Shown: positions 26,555 through 39,885 of the stretch, one piece after another
How the letters are laid out: every line of letters begins with the position of its first letter
Position numbering within the stretch: position 1 is the stretch's first letter
Assembly: GCF_043641665.1 (NCBI RefSeq)
Contig: NC_092188.1
Coordinates: 19,117,704 to 19,181,703, forward strand
Direction of reading: 5' to 3'
DNA: 64,000 nucleotides
Origin: Enoplosus armatus
Taxonomy: Eukaryota > Chordata > Actinopteri > Centrarchiformes > Enoplosidae
Notes under the pieces: model-generated
Told to the model about the DNA's origin: nothing
The model's input: only the letters and a program-made list of their open reading frames with translations
The model's database searches: none
Made by a program: the position numbers and the translations under genes

Positions 26555-26905
26555 ACATACATCTTCCGATGCATTGGGACACAACATCAGTAATGTAACC
26601 TGGGGTCAGTGGTTGTTTTGGGTCTTTCAACATCAGACACCCTCACCCTGGTGACCCAACCAGGGTTGATCAAGCCCTCAGTGGCACTCCTGATGGCTTT
26701 TGTTTTCATACCCCCTGTCATTCCCAGGAGACTGAGCCCTTTGCTGAGGGACTAGGTCTACATACTTGGCCCTCTTCCTCTCAATGGCTTCCTATATTCG
26801 GTCCTCCCAGGAAACAGTGAGCTCCTGCAAGACCACTTGCTTCTTGGAAGTGTCTTATGTGAAAGTCAAAGTGAGATACTGCTCCATCCCATGAGCATAA
26901 CACCA
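26555..26905 (-). mobile_element. Decayed retroelement-associated coding fragment, minus strand
   Basis: Read on the minus strand, the segment gives VVLQELTVSWEDRI, a stop, then EAIERKRAKYVDLV. This resembles the ELTVPWEDR...EANERKRAKYxELV block found repeatedly in fish genomes next to reverse-transcriptase-like sequences. Downstream on the same strand is a segment related to a common fish repeat (GGTTGGGTCACCAGGGTGAG type). Stops and frame breaks show it is dead. Related material may extend to about 27,125. Confidence 0.5.
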
Positions 26906-27129
26906 TCAGCCTACAATGCAACTGAAGGGCAGCAATCACCACACTCTTAAACAATTTTGTGGGAACATAGATACATCTGCCACCTTAAAAGCCGTGCATT
27001 GTGTGCCAAAAAAATGGGCAATTTCTTTCTGGAGAGTACAGTCTTCTTCTAAGTAGACAGTGATGTCCATGTGTGGGAGGTGTAGGACTGGCATGAGTAC
27101 GTGCAAACTGTTGGAATGCAAAGTGTAAC

Positions 27130-30100
27130 ATTTTAATTACTTTAATTAATTAATTTAGTTTAATTTAATTATTATTATTTCAAAATTAATCGGGCCTATA
27201 TCATCCAACAGGAAATCCTCACTTGCTAAAGCTTGGCCAATAATAGCCAATAACAGCACTTTATTGGCTTTATCTCAGCAGGCGGGTAATGGAAATAACT
27301 TTCATTACTGACTCTCCTTCTGTTACTGTTATTCTATGATTTAACTATCCAGAGTTATATTTAGACAATATCTGCAGTATAAAGTAGAATATGCATATAT
27401 AATGTCAGCTTTACTACGGCCATCACTGTCTTTGAATCCACTTTCATTGGATTTCTGTTGATTTGAGTTTCGGCAGCTGGCTGCTCTTGTCTGAGTAGTG
27501 GCAGGGGTCATCACTGCTCACTTCACTTTCTGTGTATCAGAGGAGTTTCCCTGAAATGCTGTAAAGACACTTGTGGGAATTGCATAAGCTTAGAATTATT
27601 ATTGGGTTATATAGAGAATGTCCAGCAGCAACTTTTAGGTTGTTAGAAAAAAAAGAGATCAGTCAGTAAATTAACTGCTTTAAAATGGGTAAACCTTTCA
27701 GTTTTTAATTCTACCATAAATGCCACCATTAGTAAATAAGTTGTGAGAAAGTGTGCAGCCCAAAGGTGAGTCAGCCCATCTGAATTTTGCCAAAGTTCCC
27801 AGACGGTCAGTCCAAGAAAGGATTTGGAGCAAGAGCCCTGAAGGGGAAACTGGATGTGTTTATTTGTGTTACAATAGGTGTGTGCAACCAAAACTAGAGA
27901 GGGAATATGGATACATAAATTTATGGACATCAACAAAAATGCTGCCCAACATGTGCGAACACACGTAATTTTGGGACACAGTGATTTGGCTGACTGGAGA
28001 TGTTAGCTCTGTGTCGAATCAGACGAACCAAGGGAAGGAGAACAGAGGTCCTTTATCCACCAGCGTATCAGAGGGTCAGTGGTTGTCAAGGCAGAAGTAA
28101 ACATATTTACTGGATACACACACGCATGCACGCACTCACACACATAGTATCAGAAATTTGGCTTCAGGGCAGTGCAGAAGGATATGTGCTAATGTCACTA
28201 AACTGTTGTCCAATAAGTCTGACATTAAATCACTGATGGTGATGATGATGGTAGTGAATTATCCTCTGGGAAAAGTCTGTTTTCTGTTGTGGTTCTTCGT
28301 TCACTGTCACACTTCCTCCTTCGTCTTTGCTGGCACCAATAATGGAAACTTTACACGATCAGCAGGTAAAAATAGTCCCCAACAAATACACTGTTTACCC
28401 CTGTTTGAGTAATGTTTGCTAAATATTACAGTGCCTAGCTGTTTTAGGAAATTACCTATTTTAAAAATGAATCTATATATTAGTGACAGATTTTTTCACA
28501 TCCTCCTGCAGTGCGGCAGGGTAAGAAAGTCGGCAAAAAAGACCTTTCGACCTAATGACATCCATCCATCCAGAATGCGGACTACTACACAAATATGCAA
28601 CAGCCTTGTATAAATTCTTTTAAGATTTGCTTTTAATCTTGTACACATGTAAAAGGGGTAGCTGTGTTGACATCTGCCACTTTGCACAAAGTAAACTAAC
28701 ACTAACACAGTAAACTCCTCACCAACTCTTTTACAAACTCTCCCTGTTGCGTTTTCTCTGTTTCTGTGACTAGTCGACTGTTGTGTCTCTCAGTGAAGTA
28801 ACTCTCATTCTTGCAGAGGAGAAAAGCACAAGTGGGCAGGAGCACAGTAGAACCAGCCAGGCTTTTCTCTCAGTGCGTCAGCAGTCAACGCCATCACTGG
28901 TTTATCTTTGCCAAATACATTACAGCACTGCTTAGCGCTGCTGCTAGCTAATGGCTCCCTACTGGCAAACGGTCTCCAGCAGCTGACTGAATCATACCCT
29001 GCTTGTCCCTCTCAGCTGGTCGCTACTTTTCTTAGGCTTTTGCAACTTCACTGTCTCTCTCTACCCCTACCACTATACCTACCCTAACCCCTAAACCCTA
29101 ACCTTAATCCTACCTACCCTAAATTTTACTGCAATGTTACAACAAAGCACCTCACCGGGACGGATTGCACCACAGAGTCTTAAACTTTGCACAACTGGGC
29201 TGACATACAATTCTGTTAGCTTCACAACTCCCATGTGGTGATACTATGTCTAATGTGTTTTGTATGAGTTGGACCATAAGCTTTGTTCTTTGTTTGAGCA
29301 CACAGACTTTGAATTTGTTTTTCTTTGGTACTTTTTGCGAAACCCTTAAAATGATCAAATCAAAATATGACACATTCCCATCACTGATGTGACTGTGTCC
29401 ATTTTATCCTTGTCAGTGTTTTTACACACACTGCAGTAACTGTTTCACTGTTTTCGAAGTATCTCAGCGTTATAGATGAGCACTACCAAAATATATGTTG
29501 TGAGATGATAGAGACGTGTCAACCAGTAGAGGTTTTGCTCTTCTGTTTCTACAGAAGAAGCTATGTCAATATATACATTTATATCTCTGGATGTATTACT
29601 ATATGTATTGGTATATTGTGGGCAATGTTGCAAATCAGTGAGCCTGACTGCTTTATGGCAACATTGGAGTTATCAATATGATCAAGTACCTTGATTTGCC
29701 AGTTATTTAATTCACTGAAACAAACATTCATGGAGGAGAAGCACTGCTAATGTCAGGTTGCAGGCTACATAGCTAATTAGCTCATCAGCTGTAGCACAGC
29801 TTAAAAACGTACCTGCAAACATCAAGTTCAGATGCTCAGAGAACACTTCCTACGTATATCTCTGATGATGTAAGACCTTTTCCTTCCTTTACAAAATAAA
29901 AAATATTAACAATAAATGTGAAAAACACTCGATTTATGACTGCAAAAAGGGATAAAACTGGACCCATGATGCTTGACTCAAAAATCAAGGGGACTGCAAA
30001 GGATGACTGTATAAAAAGAATACACTCACCTTTGCCTAAATCTATTATCGGGCTTGAGGAAACTTGAGGATCATATTTACAATACAATGAATCATCTTTG

Positions 30101-32100
30101 ACCACGTCACAAACATATTCCGCTCCGTGATGTACACACCCATCCACACACACAGTATGACACAGTCTGGACAGATTATTGGCAGTAACAGCGTTCCATC
30201 GTGGAACAAGCTGCTTTGTATTGACCTGTCACCTTTTTCCATTCATACCAGTCAGAGGAATGATGGGTAGTTCATCTGCCAGCATTGAATATTTGTGATG
30301 TGAAATACACTTGTGGAAGAACCTCCAGTACCCCCGCTGAGAATATGCTCCATGCATCAGAGAAAGTAAGCATCAGAGAAAGAATGTCTGACTTGATGTT
30401 TATTTCATGAATATGATATTTTCTTTGACTGCATCAGCTTCTGATTGCTGGCATGCACCGTGGTCATCTATAATGCCATATTTACTCACAGATTGCCAGT
30501 AATAGCGGTGTGTAATGCAGGTGTGCCAAAAAGAAATTGTGATCCATAATTTCCAGTAAAGAAATGTTAGTTTATATTCATTGTACATAAATAGGTGAAT
30601 CTGATAGTAGATTCTCAGTACTGGGTTTGCGTTGTGTACACTATGATGTCGCACACTGTAGACAACATGTGTGAAAGTATAGCTGTAAATTATACAGTGC
30701 ATGTATGGGATGGAAAAGTTTAGAAAAAAAGATTAGATTAAAGTTAGATTAAAGGTGATGCATGGAAAAAGAGGTGACAGCAGCCCTCTGTTTTGTGCTC
30801 CGGAGGTTTAGTTAAACAGGAGGCGGTGAAATTGGAAGGCAAGCTGACCTCAAACTTGGCTTCAGAAGTTTATGTCTTAATTATGTCACTTCCTGACTGA
30901 GTTAGCATAAGTAATTCCTTACTAGATGCTTTGGAGTTTTAATTAATGGTATTAAATTGCATTTTAAAACTATTGTGAGTGAAAAATATGCTGCAGCCCC
31001 TTCATAAAGGGTGTGTGACATGAAGGTGGAAAAAAAGATTGTCTCAGGCCATATGTGATATTCTCCTATTTGACAGTTGCATTAAAAGATGCAAAAAATG
31101 ATTTGCTGATGTTGGATCTGTGCAACGGGGGGATAATGGGACCACATAGCCGCCAGGAACTGATCCCTTCAAAGTCTGTTTCCTGGTTTCTTGTTTTCTT
31201 TACTGATAAACATTTGTTCATACTTTTCAGTTGTCCTCTCAGCTGTTTAGCTTCTTTATAAACGTGGATTTGAGATCAGCGTACGATGATAACTTGTCCT
31301 GGGGTCTTGGGGTCTTGGTTAATCGACATGTCATGGTGGAGTGTTTTTCACAATTTGATACATCCCATACAGCCCTGCCCTGTGGAGTTTCTCACCATGT
31401 CCATCCAACTCCATCTTACCTTTGTCTTCCTTTCCCTCTCTTCTGAACCCTATAACCACATAATGAGCCTCATTCAGTGCGGCTAATTGTTTTAAAAACT
31501 CCCATGTGTTCCTATGCCTCAGAGACAGTTAAAGCAGTCATTAATGACAGTAAAACCCTTTTCTTTTTGCACGACATGCACCAAACACTTTAAGTTTAAC
31601 TTTCACATTATTTGTTTGGCACAGAGGTCTCCATAAAAAACTTAAAATGAAATCAGAAGATGCAGTTTATAACATACAATATCTGTCTGGTAAAACTGGA
31701 ATCGCTGAGTGGAGCTTTAGTGGGTGACGTTGGTAGAGTCCAGACGTCTGTTACCCCGCGGCCAAATGACTGGCCACCCACAGCTTAGCAGACGCTCACA
31801 CACAATCAGGTGATGTGAAGCGTGCTTGGTTGTAAGGGCTGATGTTTTTGTTCTCTCAGTTCTGATGAGATATTACTCACAAAGTTAATTGCTGGGGAGT
31901 CACCACGCCCCTTCATCGCTACAACTCACCTGGGAAGTAAAAGGTTATTTTAGCCATTAGGATTGATAAGAAAAAGTATGAGGACAGTAGAGATTTTACA
32001 CTCAACTAGTAGTAAACTCTCACATTACTGTATGACAATACTTTTGAAGATTGAAGTTAGGAAAAGCTGGTGCAACCAGTCCCAAATGTGGTTACAGATG
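27130..32100. other. Gene-poor interval
   Basis: AT-rich intergenic DNA. Frames are short and none shows a domain. A telomere-like stretch lies at 29,081-29,125. No RNA gene was recognised. Confidence 0.6.
29081..29125. repeat. Short telomere-like repeat stretch
   Basis: ACCCTAACCCCTAAACCCTA, followed by ACCTTAATCC and TACCTACCCTAAA, is a degenerate array of CCCTAA-like units on the + strand. Too short and impure for a functional telomere. Confidence 0.45.
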
Positions 32101-32119
32101 TGCTGCAATCATAATCCTA

Positions 32120-32470
32120 CTTAAGTAACAGCACAGAAGTATCATCAGCTAAATATACTTAAAGTATAAAAAGTAAAAGTACTCATCATACAGAAAAATG
32201 GCCCCTGTGACTGATGTATTATTATATATGTATATTACATTGTTAATACTGATGCGTCAAGGTGTAAGTAGCATTCGACTGCTGTAGTTGGTTGAGGTGG
32301 AGCTAGTTTTAACTACTTTATGTACAGCTCAGTAGTTTAGTTCAGTGTTTCCCAACCAGGGGGTCTGGCCCCTCTATACGGTCACAAGATAAATCTGAGG
32401 GGTCGTGAGATGATTAATGGAGGTACAAGTACTTCAAAATTGTACTCAAGTACTGCACGTAAAGGTCATT
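32120..32470 (+). mobile_element. Composite fossil of two teleost non-autonomous repeats
   Basis: AAAAGTAAAAGTACTCATCA, GGTTGAGGTGGAGCTAGTTT and TAACTACTTTATGTACAG belong to one repeat I recognise from fish. Within it or next to it, CAGTGTTTCCCAACCAGGG and TAAATCTGAGGGGTCGTGAG match a second, hAT-like type. The outer ends (ACTTAAGTAACAG and ACTCAAGTACTGC) look related, suggesting one element inserted into or beside another. Confidence 0.55.
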
Positions 32471-32653
32471 GGGGTATACTTATGTGTTAGATCTCTGTGT
32501 GTGTTCTGTATGTGTCTATGCATGCACTCATATATGTGAGAGACAGAAAGAGAGAGACATCTCCAGCTGTGGCTTGATTCCCGGGAGGAAATAAGATAAT
32601 GCTCTAATATGCCTGAGGAGTTCACAGCTGGAGGGATGGAGCAAAGAGTAGAA

Positions 32654-32660
32654 GTGTGTG

Positions 32661-32718
<58 letters not shown>
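32654..32718. repeat. (GT)n microsatellite
   Basis: About 32 GT units with one early CG interruption; the longest dinucleotide run in the window. Confidence 0.95.
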
Positions 32719-32719
<1 letters not shown>

Positions 32720-33575
32720 TTCAGGGGGTGGGTGGACGGTTAATAAATAATCACTAAGTAAGAGTGACTAACTGAGAGACTCACTACCTATGGGAGTATA
32801 GTGAGTAATGTTTCTGGATGGTGAATCAGAGTGTGTAGCCTATTGCGAAAAAGTAAATTTTCATAATGAACACAATTCAGTTTTGTAGTTATGTAGACTT
32901 CCGATTCAGACAGATCCTGGGGACATGAACTTTTCTCCTTTTCTTTTCCAGTGCTGTTAGTAAGCAGCTTGGGACAATAATTAGATAAAACACAAGAAAT
33001 ATACAGAATCTGATTTATCCATTTTTACACCAACTTACATTTTTGTAAGAAGATTAAGTTTTATAATTGTTTATACACATGGCTTATTGCATTGACCATG
33101 TATACATCTTATATCAATTGTAACTACTAGCTAATAGCCTAATAATTAGGCTCTGTGCACTAATGATCACAACTGTAGGCACCAATGACGCTTGAGAAGA
33201 TAAACAAATCTGATAGAAAAAAAAGAAACAAGCATATAAATTAACTACATGTAGAAAAAAGTCTGAGTCATAACATGAAGGTGGAAGAAACTATATATGT
33301 AATTCAATCACCTCAGGAGGCCACGCATCCCTGCTGGTTCTGTAACTCCAGTCTCAACTGGCTGACAGTCAAGCTCCAAATTGGGCCCACAGTGAGTAAC
33401 GAGACTGAGGGCGGCAAGCATATTGAGCGTGAGTTGTGTACACGCTTGTTGTCTGGGTGTGTGTGTGTGTGTGTATTAATCAAGTTGTAGAGAATACCCA
33501 GTCTTCCCTGAACTTAACAGGACCCATGTGTCTTCTCTCTGTGTAGCTCTACTTTTCTGTCTCTTTCTCTCTCTG

Positions 33576-33579
<4 letters not shown>

Positions 33580-33613
<34 letters not shown>
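33580..33613. repeat. (CA)n microsatellite
   Basis: About 17 CA units following a CT-rich stretch. Confidence 0.9.
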
Positions 33614-33614
<1 letters not shown>

Positions 33615-36282
33615 ACCCGAATCCCACATTGCACACGCTCTAATTTAATAAAGCAGAGTAAATTTGACCTCTCCCAGTGGAAGCTGATTAAAGGACCACT
33701 GACTCTTGTAAGGGAGGGTCCCCTTATGTGTGCTTGATGACCACTTCAGGTTCTGGATGGTGATAAAGATGACGACAGTTTGGGGACGACAATCCTCTAA
33801 GCAAAAGTGGAGTCCAATGAGGAACAGAACAGAGGCTTGTGGAGTATACGTAGGAAGTGATTTTGGCTCTCAGTAGAGACATTTCTAACCTTAATTACAA
33901 GCAGTGTGGTGAATGTATTTTATTATTTTTTTCTAGGACAGTGCTGGGGGTATGTTTGAATCAGTTTTTCCTCTACAAATACAGTAATCTTCATGATTGG
34001 CCTGACATCCTCAATAAAACCATTAACCCACACGACATTTCTCTAATGCTGTCAATGACAATAATGAGTAATGAGGGTGGAGTGGCTTTACGTGTTTGAA
34101 CACTAAAATGCCCTCCGGGATAAACAGCGACACCATTATTATAGCAGAAAACAATGTAGAGTGCTGGGAAAGCCCTGAGATGAAGGGAGCAGAGGGCACG
34201 CACATCTTGACAACAGACATAACAGAATTTAGACGGACAGATTCTGCTTTGTTTTATGCAAGTCAGGGAGCACCACCACAACCTGGACTTCTCTGGTGCA
34301 AAAAAAACCCATGTCAAAAGGTCATGGACCATCAATGACAACATGAGAAACACAAGACGCTCTAAAGATGAAATTCACTTGAGTTTTTCTTTCCTTCTTG
34401 ACCTTAGAAATCGTTATTTAACACAGATACACAAACAAAATCCTAACTCGAGGTTAATTTACTAGATTTATTCCGCTTTCTACCACATCTCATGGCAGAT
34501 GCACCATTGTCATGGAGATGTATCATGTGACCATATAAAAACCAACTCCATTGATTGGTAGAGACTTTGAGATGCGGTTGAGAGCCCCAGAAAAAGCTAG
34601 TAAGTGAACCTTGAGTTAATATTTTTTGTCATATGTTTCTTTCTTGTTGACTCCTATTGTTTAATATTTTTTATTTTGTGATTTTGGTGTTGTATGTGTT
34701 ATTTCAGAAAATACTGTAAACCAAAATTGTCAAAAAAAGACAATTTGATGAGCAACATTATTAGAATTATGGCATTACACTGAATAATGTGTGATCTCTG
34801 TGCTTTTCACACAGTTTCAGTTCATGTGTTCCGAGTAAACAGTTACACTAAAATGAAAGCAAATAATCAAAGGAACTTATGGAGTTAATCAATTTCAACA
34901 GATCCTAAATGTGACATAGTGGAGAATATAGTTGAGTTCAATAATGTCAGTTAAGTTGGTATGAAATAGAAAACATCTGTGATTACAAGTGACAGCAGAG
35001 AAAACAGCTGTGCCTTCCCTTATAAAGTAAAGATTTGAATCGATAGATTTTCAGTGGAGCATTCCTTTAAAAAAGTGTGCTGTTTCAAATACTTATTGTA
35101 AGTTGTTTTAGACAGAAGTACATGCCAACTTAATGTAATGTAAAAATACAACAGGTAGGACGAAAATCAAGACCATAATATAATATTCCACAGTCAAAGA
35201 CAGGTGAGTATAACAGGCTTGTGACCAGCAGCTGAGGATCACAGGGCGTGGCCCGACACTGAAGGGGTAAGAGGGTCAGAGATGTAGTGAAGACTCAAAC
35301 CCAGATGTGTCTTATCAGCCAACACGTCAGTGCAAACACTATAAACTGCTAGAATATGAAGATATGAAGAATGTTTTAGCCAATTCCAATCTAATGGTGT
35401 CCTGTGATTTAGAATTATTATTAATTTACTATAAATATATATCTTAGCAATTCTTATGGCATTCCAAACCAACGCAGGTGTATCAGAGGGCCATCTGAAC
35501 TGGACACCAAGAATTTACTCTGTCTGTAGAGAACTACATGTAAACTTTCTCCTTTAGGCGGAGGTTTTATAATGCTATTTGACGTGCTTGTACATACGCA
35601 TGCACTATATGTATGAATATATATGTATGGGTCACAAACTCACTATGATACATTCCTTTCTCTCCCCAGATTCCCATGTGAGCCCTCTGCCCCCCTTCCA
35701 GCTCTTTCTCCTGAGGTCAGATGCCTTTTCATTTCACAAATCGAATTTGATCACTCTTCTGTGAGAGCTGACAGCCGGTTTTAATAATCACTCAAATAGA
35801 AATCACAAGGATCATCTAAAACAGAAATGTATTCACTGCAAACGGAAGCCGTCCATTTACCAGTTACAGATACGATTGAGGACTTCAAAGCGGGGCAGCT
35901 TGAAGGACGTGACTTGACTTGATTGTCACATGAGCATGAGCCTGAGCTTTATAAAAATGTACCCGCAGCGGCCAAAATGATTTGTACACATGATGCAACT
36001 TGTGTAGCAGATCAGAGAGCTACAGATTTAAGGTGTAGTAGCTTTGATGGTACAACAGTACTGATAGTATTGTAAAATGACTCATTCTAATCCTCTTATG
36101 CTGCCTATCTATATTCCCCAGAATGCTGTCCACCAGTGCTGCAATAAGACAGCAAGTAGTGCTTTGATAATAGTTTCTCACAGGTAACATGCTTCTCTTG
36201 CTTCAGCCAATTTCCTCAAAACTGATCCAATTGACTCCCTACGCAACAGCGTATTTATAAAAATGTAATTTCATTATAGTGC

Positions 36283-36646
36283 AAGGAAAAGGTCGACATT
36301 TTGGGAAATATGCTTGCTTGCTTTCTAGCTGAGAGGTAGACGAGAAGATTAATACCACTCTTGAATGTTTGTACGGTAAACATGAAGCTACAGCCAGCAG
36401 TTGGCAAACCTCGAAAGCTCATTAATAATTTGTTGTACAAAAACCAAAGCGTAAAAATGGCATTTCACCATTTTAGAACGTTATGTGCAGCTATTTCTTG
36501 GCCAGGACAAGTTTCAAGGCATCACCCACCCCCACTTTGTGCTAGGCTAAGTTAGCCCGCTGCTGGCAATATCTTCATACTTAGGGTACTAACATTGGTA
36601 TTAATCTTCTTTTCTTATTTCCCCAAACCTCTAACTTTTCCTTTAA
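36283..36646 (+). mobile_element. Teleost MITE with terminal inverted repeats, copy 1
   Basis: The left end AAGGAAAAGGTCGACATTTT matches the complement of the right end (TTTCCCCAAACCTCTAACTT then TTCCTTT) over about 25 bases with some mismatches. The interior (ACATGAAGCTACAGCCAGCA, ACAAAAACCAAAG, GCTATTTCTTGGCCAGGAC, GTGCTAGGCTAAGTTAGCC) is shared with the copy at 44,192. It has no transposase frame, so it is non-autonomous. Confidence 0.7.
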
Positions 36647-36820
36647 GTCATTACTTAAGCAGGAACCTAACATCAACTAATTTACAAGAATAACAACTTG
36701 TGAAGAATTAATTGTCAAATGTCCTTTCAAAAAGTACAGGGCGAGATATGGCATAAATTATGTGCCAGATTTGCAAACAGCAACTCAACCATGGCTACTC
36801 TTGTGTTATTGGATTATTTT

Positions 36821-36844
<24 letters not shown>
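36821..36844. repeat. (GT)n microsatellite
   Basis: Twelve GT units. Confidence 0.85.
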
Positions 36845-36851
<7 letters not shown>

Positions 36852-38483
36852 CTTTTTCAGGAGAAGGACATTGGAATGAGTGTGGCTCATGTTGATGAGT
36901 GGCTGTTAAGTTGCTGTTGTCTGCCAAGAAAAGCTTTGTCAGATTAATGTGCCAATTTGGCCACTGGTTTTGGGAGGAAGACGTGATGTAACTGCTGTAA
37001 GCATGCACAACGGAATCTGTCCTCCCAACACTACTTAGCTTGTACCCATTAGGAATAAATCAAATAATGACTAGTTTATGCTGGTGCTATGTTAATGTTT
37101 TATGTTTCACATACGTTCTCTTCACCACCGGGCAACATCACTCTGGAGAAATCAATAGGTAACTTCAGGTCACCTTATTATGTTATGATATAATTTAAGT
37201 TTTTTTTTAGTGTAAAACACATTGTTATCACTCACATAAAGCTGGCAGAATGATCACTGAGGAATTGTTCTTAGTTTCTTAATTGACCTTTCATTTCTAA
37301 ATACATAAAATGAGGTTAAGATTCTCAGGAAATGACTACATCATACCATAAGAATTGAAGAGCTTGGCTTTGTCAACACATTTCATAGTCATCACATACT
37401 ATGTCACATATGGCAAGATAGAAGATAATGGCTTTGTCTAAAGTATACGTTTTATATCTCGAGGGAGTTAAAAGTCAACACGGATGATATACAGCACATC
37501 AAACACACTCACTCTCTCACACAATAATACACCCTCTCTTTGTTCTCAGCGTGGAGACTCATGGTTTCGATTCTCAGAGAAATTAAGAACCTTTAGATGA
37601 GGTCAGATGAAACAATGACTCAAATGACAAGATTGCATCGATGAGATTTTAAAGCGGTTTCATTTGTGGTCGATGGCTGGATTTCAGACAAAGCTTCGCA
37701 GTGACCTGGCTCTCAGATGTCTGTGGTGTGGCTCATGTCATTTTGACTCCCTTTTGGATAGGACGAAAGGAAATGAGTCAGAGACAAAAGGCTGGGAGGA
37801 CGGAGGACTAGAGGTCAATGACACTTCAGTTAATGATGAAACTAATAAATACTGAAGATAGAAAATGTTTTTCTTTTGACATCACCTTTTTGTTCACAAT
37901 ACATTGGATTGGAGACTGGCTTATGAACTACTCAAATATCCATAAACGTATGTGTAAATAAGGAAATGGGGGGAAAATAGCTTTCACTCTGAGGGGAGTA
38001 AAGAGAGGGAAGAAGAGATGAAGCTGCTTGGCAGTTCTTTCACAGGGAGGTTAAGAGGGGATGGCTGGGGTCAGACTGCAAGGAAATGACCTCAGACTCA
38101 GTGCTTCCATGTTCCCAAGGTCAGACATGCCTCATCTGGCCTGCCACTGCACACAGGACACTAATGGAAACTCATGGATATTTTTCCCTTAATAGGGTCT
38201 TTGGACATCATTTGACTGCAAGCAAAAACAAAGTTACTTATAATTGGGCCCCTGGCTTTAACACTGAAACATAAAAACTGATTGAAAAAAGTCACGTAAG
38301 AATGAACTATTAACTCTTTAGAGGAACAAGACCAACTGAGTATCTGCTGCTTCCAGTTTGTATATGAACATGTATTGAACATGGGCTTTGTCAATCAATT
38401 CAAATCTTGTCCTGCCATTTAATACTGACCCGTAAAGTGCAGGATGATTTTGAGTTGCAGCATTTTGTATCTTTGTTGATTAA

Positions 38484-38501
38484 AACACACACACACATAC
38501 A

Positions 38502-38537
<36 letters not shown>
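38484..38537. repeat. (CA)n microsatellite, interrupted
   Basis: CA run with two short interruptions; a second CA block lies at 38,631-38,656. Confidence 0.9.
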
Positions 38538-38538
<1 letters not shown>

Positions 38539-38942
38539 CCAGGATACACATGACATAGCACACATAGACACATTAGCAAAGATGTAATGTCCATCTTTCT
38601 CTTTTTCCCTTTCCCTCTCACTCTCTCTTTCACACACACACATAACACACACACACTTAGGGCAGGCACTGGGCTGGCTGTTGATTTAGTGTTGCCAGGG
38701 GAAACCGGGATTCTGTGCTCCAGATGTTTCATGAACAACAAGGGGACTTCCTGGTTCCTGAAGGACTGAAAGTGCACGTCAACCTTTGTATGTGTGTGTG
38801 TGTGTGCTAGCATGCATGCATTTCTGTATTTCTTAGAAGCTTCAAATGCTCGTCAGCGGTAACTCCACCAACATGTGTGTGACATCAGAAAATACCTTTT
38901 TCAAATCCACCCCCTCCCAGAAGGACAGGACGTTTTCTCTTG

Positions 38943-38970
38943 CCACACACACACACACACACACACACAT
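38943..38970. repeat. (CA)n microsatellite
   Basis: About 14 CA units. Confidence 0.9.
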
Positions 38971-39119
38971 ACATAGAATAAGGAATGTCTGTGAGTGAAA
39001 AATAAAATGAAAAAGTCAGAAACAGAAAAAGAATCAAAGAGAGAGAGACGGACAGAGAGAGTGCAGTGTGTATCACAGTCAGCATTGGCCTGTGTTCTCT
39101 ACAAGGCTACTGAAATGAT

Positions 39120-39139
39120 ACACACACACACACACACAG
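39120..39139. repeat. (CA)n microsatellite
   Basis: Ten CA units. Confidence 0.8.
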
Positions 39140-39512
39140 AACAAGATCCCGCTGAGCATTTACATCTATCATAAAACACCATGGCATACGTCTCTAAGTA
39201 AATGGGTTCAAGCCACAAGTCTGGCCTGTTAAAATATCCCCTTTATTACATTTCTGCTTTATCAGACGACAATGAAAAGGAATGGGAAATGAATGGGAGC
39301 GTTTGAGTAAGCCCGCTGTACAGAGATTTAAGGGTGCCATTTGGGTTATAAGGTACTTCATGCACTTTAAAGAAATGAGCTACTGCAGCTATCGGATTTC
39401 GCTTTATTTAGTTATATCCAAGCTTAAGATCCTAAATTCTCAAAGCCTTGTTATGTCTCTCCATTAGTCTGCGCTCTAAAATACAGTAGATGTAGTAAAC
39501 AAGAAAAGCTAC

Positions 39513-39885
39513 TTAAAGCTGCACTAATCAATATTTTTATATTGGTAATGGATCAAATCTCTAGGTGTATTGTGAAAGGGGTCACTTGTAGTAACAAACC
39601 CACAGAGAATTATGCAATTTTCCTCAGCTCTATGGTGCGTTTAAGCGTCTTTTAGTTCATTATTTTGGTTGTCCAGCCCACAACTTAACTGTTTGGTTCA
39701 CTCTCAACGCTCTCATCAAGCAACTATTTTCAGTGAAAAAGCTCTGATAAACTTTAATCAGACAGCAGAAACAGCTTGATGCTATCTAGAAAAATATGGT
39801 CAGATAATTTGTGGTTGCAGTAAAATTCACTTTTTTCAGCATGTGGGGCCACCTGTTGACAAAACAAGCTTTTTTGTAGGAAACA
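39513..39885 (+). mobile_element. Probable teleost non-autonomous repeat
   Basis: Starts TTAAAGCTGCACTAATCAAT and contains GTGAAAGGGGTCACTTGTAG and TTATTTTGGTTGTCCAGCCC. I recall this order from multi-copy fish repeats. Boundaries are approximate and terminal repeats are not clear. Confidence 0.4.

Noticed and set aside
38400..38813. 137-codon minus-strand frame
   Set aside because: Largely a translation of CA/GT microsatellites (Cys-Val runs).
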